This document shows, in pieces, positions 57,923 to 64,000 of a stretch of 64,000 nt of DNA. Under the pieces are notes generated by a model. The model was not told the origin of the DNA and made no database searches. It saw only the letters and a list, made by a program, of their open reading frames with translations. The first letter of the stretch is position 1; each line of letters begins with the position of its first letter. The position numbers and the translations under genes are program-made. The DNA is from JBBQXK01 sp038209775 (GTDB taxonomy: Bacteria > Pseudomonadota > Alphaproteobacteria > Rhodobacterales > Rhodobacteraceae): the NCBI GenBank assembly GCA_038209775.1, contig JBBQXK010000014.1:10877-74876 (forward strand). The letters run 5' to 3'.

Positions 57923-57961
57923 GGGGTGCGCGCGCATTGGCGGGCGCACCCCTTTTGTTTT
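57923..57961 (+). terminator. Terminator of the 5'-nucleotidase gene
   Basis: GGGGTGCGC / GCGCACCCC, a perfect 9-bp stem with a 12-base loop (57923-57952), followed by TTTTGTTTT. Confidence 0.88.
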
Positions 57962-57973
57962 GCAAGGCCGCAT

Positions 57974-58000
57974 GTAACGTGCGGACCTGAACCTGCGTAT
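57974..58000 (+). promoter_or_regulatory. Possible ECF-type promoter of the sigma gene
   Basis: GTAACG (57974-57979), 16 bases, CGTAT (57996-58000), 22 bases before the sigma-factor start. It resembles the GTAACC-N16-CGAA-like promoters of Caulobacter SigF, whose anti-sigma NrsF matches the next gene, suggesting autoregulation. Confidence 0.45.
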
Positions 58001-58022
58001 GGAAGGACGTGACGGAAGCGAC

Positions 58023-58577
58023 ATGGCAGAGGACGGGTTCGAGGCACGGCTGGCGCCCCTGTGGCATGCGGGCCGCGACGGGGACGAGGCCGCCTATCGT
58101 GCGGCGCTGTCGCTGATCGCGCTGCGGCTGCGCGCGTATTTCCGGCCAAGGATGGCCGGGCTGCCGGACGATGTGGAGGATTTGGTGCAGGAAACGCTGT
58201 TGGCGATCCATCTCAAGCGGGCGACCCATGACCCCGCATTGCCGGTGTCGAACTGGCTGCATGCGGTGGCCCGCTATCGGCTGACCGATGTGTACCGCCG
58301 TCGCGGGCGGCGCGGCGTGCCCGATACGCTGGACGGGATGGAGATCGAGGCCCCGCCGGATTCGGGCGGGGTTGAGGCATCTTCGGCGCGGCGCGATCTG
58401 GGGCGGCTGTTGGGTACATTGCCCGACGGGCAGCGTCAGGCGATCGAACTGGTCAAGGTCGAGGGGTATTCGACCGAAGAGGCGGCGGCGCGGATGGGCA
58501 TTACGGTGACGACGCTGAAGGTGCGGGTGCATCGCGGGTTGCAGCGGCTGATGCAGGATGTGGGGTCGCAGCAATGA
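58023..58577 (+). CDS. ECF RNA polymerase sigma factor (NrsF-associated)
   Basis: A 184-residue extracytoplasmic-function sigma factor. Region 2 is DDVEDLVQETLLAIHLKRATHD..NWLHAVARYRLTDVYRRRGRR, and region 4 LGTLPDGQRQAIELVKVEGYSTEEAAARMGITVTTLKVRVHRG. The following gene encodes an NrsF-type anti-sigma, placing it in the SigF group that answers metal (chromium, cadmium) or redox stress in Caulobacter. The stop overlaps the next ATG (ATGA). Confidence 0.92.
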   Translation: MAEDGFEARLAPLWHAGRDGDEAAYRAALSLIALRLRAYFRPRMAGLPDDVEDLVQETLLAIHLKRATHDPALPVSNWLHAVARYRLTDVYRRRGRRGVPDTLDGMEIEAPPDSGGVEASSARRDLGRLLGTLPDGQRQAIELVKVEGYSTEEAAARMGITVTTLKVRVHRGLQRLMQDVGSQQ

Positions 58578-59209
58578 AAACCGATGACCTGATCGGCCTT
58601 CTGGCGCAGGGGGCCGGGCGCACCGAGCCTGCGGGCGATCTGGGCCATATGGTGCTGGGTGCGCTGATGGTTCTGCCCTTGATGGTGTTGGCGGTCTGGC
58701 TGGGTCTTGGGCTGGTGCCGGTGGCGCTGTGGCCGGTGAGCGGGACGTTTGCCAAGCTGAGCTATGCCGGGATCGTGCTGTTCGGCGCGGGCCTTTTGCT
58801 GCGGCGGTTGGGGCGGCCGGGGGCGGCCGTCGGCCTGCCCTTGGCGCTGATCGCGGGCACGCTGGCGGCGGTGGCGATGATCGGCGTGGCCGATCTGTTG
58901 CGCCAGCCTGTGGCGGGATGGCCGATGCACATCCTGGGCAAATCTGCGCCGGTCTGCCCTTGGGCGATCCTGTTTCTGTCGGTGCCCGTGCTGGCGGTGA
59001 TGCTGTGGTCGGCGCGGGCGCTTGCGCCGACGCGGTTGCGGTTGGCCGGGGCGGCGGCGGGGCTGGCGGCGGGGGCCTTGGGTGCGCTGGCCTATGCGAT
59101 GGGCTGTGACGAGGGCGCGCTGACGTTCATGGCGCTGTGGTACAGTCTGGGGATGGCGCTGGCGACGGTGCTGGGCGCGGTGGTCGGCCCGCGCGTTCTG
59201 CGCTGGTGA
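58574..59209 (+). CDS. nrsF: NrsF-type (DUF1109) anti-sigma factor
   Basis: A 211-residue inner-membrane protein with six helices and an N-terminal cytoplasmic stretch (MKTDDLIGLLAQGAGRTEP) that would hold the sigma factor. Two periplasm-facing cysteines, Cys128 (SAPVCPW) and Cys178 (AMGCDEG), match the pair known to be needed for signalling in Caulobacter NrsF. It ends one base before the convergent phnM. Confidence 0.9.
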   Translation: MKTDDLIGLLAQGAGRTEPAGDLGHMVLGALMVLPLMVLAVWLGLGLVPVALWPVSGTFAKLSYAGIVLFGAGLLLRRLGRPGAAVGLPLALIAGTLAAVAMIGVADLLRQPVAGWPMHILGKSAPVCPWAILFLSVPVLAVMLWSARALAPTRLRLAGAAAGLAAGALGALAYAMGCDEGALTFMALWYSLGMALATVLGAVVGPRVLRW

Positions 59210-60346
59210 TCACGCCACCCGGTTGCCCTGCACCCACGCACCACGCACCGCACCTGCCATGCCCACCCGCGCCACGCGGATCACGTCGGCGCGTGCCCCA
59301 AGGGTCAGATGCCCCCGGTCGGTCAGGCCCGTCGCACCCGCCGGGGCGGTCGTGACGGTGGCCACGCCGCGCGCCATGTCGCCCCAGATATCGCCCAGCA
59401 TCAGGGCCGCCGACAACAACGACGACGGCACATAGTCGGACGACACGATATCGAGCATCCCCGCCTGCGCCAGTTCCAGTGCCGCGACGTTGCCCGAATG
59501 GCTGCCGCCCCGGATCAGGTTCGGGGCCCCCATCATCACCTTGATGCCGTGGTCATGGCAGGCGCGCGCCGCCTCGACCGTGGTCGGAAATTCGGCCAGC
59601 CGCACGCCGTGGCCTGCCGACACCGCGACCTGATGCGCGGTGGTGTCATCGTGGCTGGCCAGAACCGCCCCCAGCCGCGCCGCCGTCTGGACCGCGGCCT
59701 GTTCATGGACCGCCCCGAGTTTCGCCTGCAGGGCCTGCTGGCTGGCGACATGGCCTTCAAACTCCGCCTTGGTGTAGCCGTGCTTGCCCCGGACGTAGTG
59801 TTCCAGTTTCGAGATGTCGCGAAACTGGCGCTGCCCGGGGGTGTGGTCCATCAGGCTGATCAGGCCCACGTTGTCATCGGGGCCAAACTCGGCCAATTCC
59901 TCCAGCAGCGTCTCGCAGCAGATCTCGGCGCGCAGGTGCAGGTGGTGGTCGATGCGCAGCGCGCCGGCGGCGCGCAGGTCAAGAAGTTCGGTCGCAAGCC
60001 CGCGCGCGTATTTCAGGTAGGTCGAGGATGAGATCACCGACCCCACGCGCAGGGCGTCGAACACTGTGGTGATGCCGACGCCGGCCAGTTCGGCATCATG
60101 CGCGATGATCGCGGCGGCGTGGGGCCAGCTGACCTTGGGGCGGGGTTCGATGTGGCGTTCCAGATTGTCGGTGTGCAACTCGACCAGCCCCGGCATCACC
60201 AGATCGCCGCCGCAATCGATGGCACCTGTCGGCACGTGGGTGCCCTGGACCAGGTCGGCGATGCGGCCATCCACCAGCCGGATATGGCCGGTCAGGGTCT
60301 CGGTCGGCAGGACCAGCGTGGCATTGGCAAGGATCGTTTCGGTCAT
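59210..60346 (-). CDS. phnM: Ribosyl-1-methylphosphonate triphosphate diphosphatase PhnM
   Basis: Amidohydrolase that removes pyrophosphate from alpha-D-ribose-1-methylphosphonate-5-triphosphate before C-P cleavage. The 378-residue protein has ELHTDNLERH, DAELAGVGITTVFDAL, LRAEICCE, SHDDTTAHQV and a C-terminal SSDYVPSSLL with the last metal-type Asp. Overlaps phnN by 4 bases; last gene of the phn operon in the window. Confidence 0.95.
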   Translation of the reverse strand: MTETILANATLVLPTETLTGHIRLVDGRIADLVQGTHVPTGAIDCGGDLVMPGLVELHTDNLERHIEPRPKVSWPHAAAIIAHDAELAGVGITTVFDALRVGSVISSSTYLKYARGLATELLDLRAAGALRIDHHLHLRAEICCETLLEELAEFGPDDNVGLISLMDHTPGQRQFRDISKLEHYVRGKHGYTKAEFEGHVASQQALQAKLGAVHEQAAVQTAARLGAVLASHDDTTAHQVAVSAGHGVRLAEFPTTVEAARACHDHGIKVMMGAPNLIRGGSHSGNVAALELAQAGMLDIVSSDYVPSSLLSAALMLGDIWGDMARGVATVTTAPAGATGLTDRGHLTLGARADVIRVARVGMAGAVRGAWVQGNRVA

Positions 60347-60882
60347 CGGGCTGGTCCTGTGTCATGGGTCGGGTGGAGGGCGGCCAGAAGGCGCGCGATG
60401 CCAACCTCGGCTGTGGTGTCGTTCAACACGGTGGTGGCTGCAACCCCGTCGGGCAGGCGGAATGCGGCGCGGGTCAGGCGGTCACGGATAACGTCGGGCG
60501 TTTCGCGGCCACGGGCGGCAAGGCGTGAGGCCAGAACGGCGTCGGGGGCGGTCACAAGGATGACACGCAGGTCGGGGAACCGGGTGAGGGCGGCTGGCAG
60601 GGCTTCGCGGCTGCCGTTGAACAGGATGTCGCCTGGGCCTGCAACCTGCGTTTCGGGGATGCCGTAGGACAGGCCATGCGCCTGCCATGACAGGGCGAAA
60701 TCGCCGCGCGCGTGGCGGGTGGCAAACTCGGCCTCGGTCACGCCTTCGAAATCCTCACCCCCGGCCCCGGTCGGGCGGGTGATGACGCGGCGGACCAGCG
60801 CAAGGTCGGGGCGCGCGGCCATGGCCCCCTCAATCAGCGTATCCTTGCCCGCGCCCGACGGGCCGACGATGGCAAAGATCAT
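60343..60882 (-). CDS. phnN: Ribose 1,5-bisphosphokinase PhnN
   Basis: Converts ribose-1,5-bisphosphate, the C-P lyase product, to PRPP. The 179-residue guanylate-kinase-like protein has Walker A GPSGAGKDT at 7-15 and RVITRPTGAGGEDFEGVTEAEF. Four-base overlaps with both neighbours. Confidence 0.94.
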   Translation of the reverse strand: MIFAIVGPSGAGKDTLIEGAMAARPDLALVRRVITRPTGAGGEDFEGVTEAEFATRHARGDFALSWQAHGLSYGIPETQVAGPGDILFNGSREALPAALTRFPDLRVILVTAPDAVLASRLAARGRETPDVIRDRLTRAAFRLPDGVAATTVLNDTTAEVGIARLLAALHPTHDTGPAR

Positions 60883-61562
60883 GCGGCCAGTCCGGGGGTA
60901 AAGGCCGTCACATCCACCAGCCGGTCGCAGACCTGCGCCCGCGCGCCTTCGTCGTGGAAGATGCCAAGGATGGCGGTGCCGCGCGCCTTTGCCTCAAGGA
61001 TCAGCGCAAGCACGACCTCGCGGTTGGCGGCGTCAAGGCTGGCGGTGGGTTCATCCAGCAGGAGTGCGGGATACGGGTGGGCAAAGCCGCGCGCGATGTT
61101 GACGCGCTGTTGCTCGCCCCCGGAAAAGGTGGTGGGCGACAGGGACCACAGCCGTTCGGGGATGTTGAGGCGTGCCAAAAGGGCCATCGCGCGGTCGCGG
61201 GCCTGTGCCGGGGGGGTGCCGAGGGCAAGGAGGGGTTCGGCCACCACGTCGATGGTCGGCACGCGGGGGACGACGCGCAGGAACTGGCTGACATAGCCCA
61301 GCGTGTCGCGACGCAACCGGATGATCTGGCGGGGGGCGGCGGTGGCCACATCCGTCTGGCCCACATGGATGTGGCCCCCGGCGGCCAGATAATTGCCCCA
61401 GACCATCCGCATCAGCGTCGATTTGCCCGACCCCGATTGCCCCGTAAGCCCCACACATTCGCCCGGGGCCACGGTCAGGCTGGCCCCTGCCATCACCGGA
61501 ATGACGGTGCCGCCCTGATTGTGCAGGGTGAAGGATTTGGACAGATTCTCGATACGGATCAT
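60879..61562 (-). CDS. phnL: C-P lyase system ATP-binding protein PhnL
   Basis: ABC-type ATPase needed for C-P lyase, though not a transporter. The 227-residue protein has Walker A GQSGSGKST, Q-loop GYVSQFLRVVP, signature FSGGEQQRVNIARG and Walker B LLLDEPTASLD. ATG 61562 (MIRIENLSKSF) is four bases after phnK. Confidence 0.95.
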   Translation of the reverse strand: MIRIENLSKSFTLHNQGGTVIPVMAGASLTVAPGECVGLTGQSGSGKSTLMRMVWGNYLAAGGHIHVGQTDVATAAPRQIIRLRRDTLGYVSQFLRVVPRVPTIDVVAEPLLALGTPPAQARDRAMALLARLNIPERLWSLSPTTFSGGEQQRVNIARGFAHPYPALLLDEPTASLDAANREVVLALILEAKARGTAILGIFHDEGARAQVCDRLVDVTAFTPGLAA

Positions 61563-61566
61563 GGTG

Positions 61567-62352
61567 TCAGACCTGCAGGACAGAGGAGACAAGCAGTTGC
61601 GTATAGGGGTGCTGCGGGTCGTCCAGCACCTGATCGGTCAGGCCTTGTTCCACCACGCGGCCCCCCTTCATCACCATCAGCCGGTCGGCCAGCAATCGCA
61701 CCACTGCCAGATCATGCGTGACGATGATGACCGACAGGCCCAGATCGCGCACAAGCCCGCGCAACAGGTCCAGAAGCCGGGCCTGCACGCTGACATCGAG
61801 GCCGCCGGTCGGTTCGTCCATGAACACCAGCCTTGGCCCGGTAACCAGATTGCGTGCGATCTGCAACCGCTGCTGCATGCCGCCCGAGAACGCCGATGGG
61901 CGGTCGTCGATGCGGTCAGAGGCGATCTCGACCCGGCCAAGCCAGTCGACAGCCTGTCCCCGGATATTGCCATAGTGGCGCGCACCCACGGCCATCAGGC
62001 GTTCACCCACATTGCCGCCCGCACTGACCCCCATGCGCAAGCCGTCGCGCGGGTTCTGGTGGACGAAGGCCCAATCTGTGCGGCCCAGACGCCGCCGTTC
62101 GGTTTCCGACATCGCCAGCACATCGCGCCCGTCATAGGTAAGGCGGCCTGCATCGGGTGCGAGGTGGCCCGCAAGGCAGGACAGAAGCGTGGATTTGCCC
62201 GAACCGCTTTCGCCGACGATGCCCAGAACCTCGCCCGGGAACAGATCAAAGCTGACATCGGCACAGCCGATGCGGGTGCCGTAGCGGCGGGTCAGCCCCT
62301 CGACCGCCAGAAGGGGCGCATCCGCCACGACCTGCCGTACCAGCCCCATCAT
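61567..62352 (-). CDS. phnK: C-P lyase system ATP-binding protein PhnK
   Basis: Second ABC-type ATPase; known to bind the PhnGHIJ core complex. The 261-residue protein has Walker A GESGSGKST, Q-loop FVHQNPRDGLRM, signature SGGMQQRLQIARN and Walker B LVFMDEPTGGLD. GGAAGGGG precedes the ATG pair at 62352/62349. Overlaps phnJ by 4 bases. Confidence 0.95.
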   Translation of the reverse strand: MMGLVRQVVADAPLLAVEGLTRRYGTRIGCADVSFDLFPGEVLGIVGESGSGKSTLLSCLAGHLAPDAGRLTYDGRDVLAMSETERRRLGRTDWAFVHQNPRDGLRMGVSAGGNVGERLMAVGARHYGNIRGQAVDWLGRVEIASDRIDDRPSAFSGGMQQRLQIARNLVTGPRLVFMDEPTGGLDVSVQARLLDLLRGLVRDLGLSVIIVTHDLAVVRLLADRLMVMKGGRVVEQGLTDQVLDDPQHPYTQLLVSSVLQV

Positions 62353-63236
62353 GCCACCCCTTCCACCGCCCCAAGCCGCCCGACATGCCCCGCCCTGCGG
62401 CGCGTTCCGCAATGGTCGGTGTCGGAACAGACGTACATCCGGGCCCCCCGGTCATCGGTGATGACCTCATCCAGATAGCTGTCGCGCGCACCACACAGGT
62501 CGCAGTCATGCGGGGCCTTGGAGGGGGTAAAGGGGTGATCGTCGAAATCGAGGCTGACAACGCGGGTATGGGGGGGAATCGCGTAAATGCGCTGTTCGCG
62601 GCCCGCACCGAACAACTGGATCGCGGGGCTGTCGGACAGCTTGGGGTTGTCGAATTTCGGGATGGGTGAGGGGTCCATCACATAGCGACCCTCGACCCGG
62701 ACGGGATAGGCGTAAGAGGTGGCAATCTGGCCGTGGCGCGCGATGTCTTCGTACAGTTTCACATGCATCAGGCCGTATTCCTCAAGCTCGTGCATCTTGC
62801 GCGTCTCGGTCTCGCGCGGTTCCAGAAAGCGCAAGGGTTCGGGGATCGGCACCTGATAGACCAGAATCTGGCCCTCGGTCAGCGGGGTTTCCGGAATGCG
62901 GTGGCGGGTCTGGATCACTGTGGACTCTGCGGTGGCCTCGGTCACAGCCACCCCCGCGGTGCGCTGGAAGAAGCGGCGGATCGACACCGCGTTGGTCGTG
63001 TCATCGGCACCCTGGTCGATGACCTTCAAACGGTCTTCGGGCACCAGGCAGGCCGCCGTCACCTGCACGCCGCCAGTGCCCCAGCCGTAGGGCATCGGCA
63101 TCTCGCGGCTGGCGAAGGGCACCTGATAGCCCGGGATCGCCACACCTTTCAGGATGGCGCGGCGGATCATCCGTTTGGTCTGTTCGTCCAGATAGGCGAA
63201 GTTGTATTCGGCCAAAGGTTCGTCCTGCCCGGACAT
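62349..63236 (-). CDS. phnJ: C-P lyase catalytic subunit PhnJ
   Basis: Radical SAM enzyme that breaks the carbon-phosphorus bond. The 295-residue protein has the glycyl-region VAIPGYQVPFASREMPMPYG and the Fe-S cysteines Cys245, 248, 270 and 276 (CDLCGARDS..YVCSDTDHC). It starts 70 bases inside phnI, an unusually long overlap. Confidence 0.96.
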   Translation of the reverse strand: MSGQDEPLAEYNFAYLDEQTKRMIRRAILKGVAIPGYQVPFASREMPMPYGWGTGGVQVTAACLVPEDRLKVIDQGADDTTNAVSIRRFFQRTAGVAVTEATAESTVIQTRHRIPETPLTEGQILVYQVPIPEPLRFLEPRETETRKMHELEEYGLMHVKLYEDIARHGQIATSYAYPVRVEGRYVMDPSPIPKFDNPKLSDSPAIQLFGAGREQRIYAIPPHTRVVSLDFDDHPFTPSKAPHDCDLCGARDSYLDEVITDDRGARMYVCSDTDHCGTRRRAGHVGRLGAVEGVA

Positions 63237-64000
63237 GCGGTCCAGAGGGGGGGTCCTTCCGCAGCCTTTCGCGTGCCAAGGGCCTCGGCGCGCAAGCGGC
63301 GCACGAGTTCCAGTTCGGCTTGAAAATCAACGTAGTGCGGCAGCTTTATATGTTCCAGAAAGCCTGTCGCCTGAATGTTGTCGGCGTGCATCAGCACGAA
63401 TTCCTCGTCCTGTGCCGGGGCACCGCTGAAATCCTCACCCAGTTCCTTCCAGCGCAGGGCCCGGTCGACAAGGCTCATCGCAATCGCTTTGCGTTCGGTC
63501 TGGCCAAACACCAGCCCATAGCCCCGGGTAAACTGCGGCGGTTCGGTTTTGGAGCCTTTGAACTGGTTGACCGTCTCACATTCGGTCAGTTCCACTTCGC
63601 CAATCTCTACCGCAAAGCCAAGCTCGGGGATGTCCATCTCAACCGCCACGGTGCCTATCCGCAACTCGCCCACGAAAGCATGAGTATGCCCGTAGCCGCG
63701 TTGGGTGGAATAGGCCATCGACAGGATGAACCCCTCGTCCCCCCGCGTGATCGCCTGCAGGCGCAGGGGGCGAGAGGCGGGCAGTTCCATCGGTTCACGG
63801 GTCAGATCGGGCGGGGTGTCATCGCCCGCAGCTTCGCTCTGGATCAGCCCATCACGGCCCAGCATCCCCGTCACATGCGGCACCGGGTCAAGTGAGGCGG
63901 GGGCGGTGGGGGCTGCGGGCACCTGACCCTCTGCCGCCAGTTTGAAGTCCAGCAAGCGGTGCGTGTAGTCAAACGTCGGCCCCAGAATCTGCCCGCCCGG
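63167..64000 (-). CDS. phnI: C-P lyase core subunit PhnI, C-terminal part
   Basis: Nucleosidase-like core subunit that attaches phosphonate to ATP ribose with PhnGHL. The frame is open to the right edge (ending PGGQILGPTFDYTHRLLDFK at the border), so the N-terminal part lies outside. Conserved: GFILSMAYSTQRGYGHTHAFVGE, FTRGYGLVFGQTERKAIAMSLVDRALR and DEEFVLMHADNIQATGFLEHIKLPHYVDFQ. The last 23 codons overlap phnJ. Confidence 0.94.
   Translation of the reverse strand, partial: PGGQILGPTFDYTHRLLDFKLAAEGQVPAAPTAPASLDPVPHVTGMLGRDGLIQSEAAGDDTPPDLTREPMELPASRPLRLQAITRGDEGFILSMAYSTQRGYGHTHAFVGELRIGTVAVEMDIPELGFAVEIGEVELTECETVNQFKGSKTEPPQFTRGYGLVFGQTERKAIAMSLVDRALRWKELGEDFSGAPAQDEEFVLMHADNIQATGFLEHIKLPHYVDFQAELELVRRLRAEALGTRKAAEGPPLWTACPGRTNLWPNTTSPIWTNRPNG

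Noticed and set aside
56346..58574. A 742-residue frame on the - strand spanning the 5'-nucleotidase, terminator and sigma gene
   Set aside because: His/Arg/Pro-rich translation typical of antisense frames; covers three well-supported + strand elements.

Overview
This 64 kb window is a G+C-rich chromosomal stretch from an alphaproteobacterium, almost certainly a member of the Rhodobacteraceae (Rhodobacter, Gemmobacter, Tabrizicola or a close relative). The evidence is family-level: an F0 ATP synthase operon atpI-B-E-F'-F separated from F1; ethylmalonyl-CoA pathway genes ccr and ecm; phosphatidylcholine synthase; the rpsA-ihfB-lapA-trpF order; a two-domain branching glycosyltransferase beside a sulfotransferase; and many small conserved proteins typical of this family. 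No rRNA, tRNA, insertion sequence, prophage or CRISPR array was found. Almost all of the DNA is coding, and many neighbouring genes overlap by the 4-base ATGA or GTGA junction.

Layout. 1-2.5 kb: end of an inositol catabolism operon (iolD-iolE-iolB). 2.6-6.3 kb: FAD-linked 2-hydroxyacid dehydrogenase and ruvC-ruvA-ruvB. 6.6-12.9 kb: DUF1127 protein, prmA, geranylgeranyl-reductase-like protein, priA, transaldolase. 13-18 kb: DUF484-xerC, phosphatidylcholine synthase, pheT. 18.3-23.2 kb: ecm, a PlsB-like acyltransferase and ccr (acetyl-CoA assimilation). 23.7-28.7 kb: RecD/Dda-type helicase, F0 ATP synthase, ArsR regulator with a visible operator. 28.8-32.7 kb: secreted hydrolase, lldD, and a nitroreductase-marR pair behind a 42-bp near-perfect palindrome. 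32.7-46.1 kb: trpA, trpB and trpF, spread apart by accessory genes: a GNAT gene inserted behind a duplicated trpA head, a sigma-54 paralogue, a SelD fusion facing SelU, a DUF1287 gene with a decayed tail copy, and a four-gene cluster of secreted acidic PepSY-like proteins, a secreted RG-repeat protein and a membrane-bound LuxR regulator. 46.1-51.1 kb: lapA, ihfB, rpsA and cmk, with two surface-polysaccharide-type genes between rpsA and cmk. 51.2-54.7 kb: sulfotransferase, branching glycosyltransferase, HIT and DUF1203 proteins. 54.8-59.2 kb: pyrD, DUF952, periplasmic 5'-nucleotidase, ECF sigma/NrsF pair. 59.2-64 kb: C-P lyase operon phnI(partial)-J-K-L-N-M.

How parts work together. phnI-M breaks down phosphonates, with PhnM and PhnN recycling the ribose phosphate product. 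ecm and ccr carry out two sequential parts of the ethylmalonyl-CoA pathway. SelD supplies selenophosphate to the tRNA 2-selenouridine synthase next to it. TrpF, TrpB and TrpA are three steps of tryptophan synthesis. The sulfotransferase, glycosyltransferase, SDR and capsule-type genes form a surface-glycan patch around cmk.

The features that known families do not explain are: (i) a composite dispersed repeat, a GC-rich hairpin followed by a GGRRTATTT..CAAAGATGAA core, present six times in gene borders; (ii) a helically phased TGCA repeat in two convergent gene borders; (iii) two partial gene duplications (trpA head, DUF1287 tail) that now overlap or couple to living genes; and (iv) the PepSY/RG/LuxR cluster, the best candidate here for an undescribed system.
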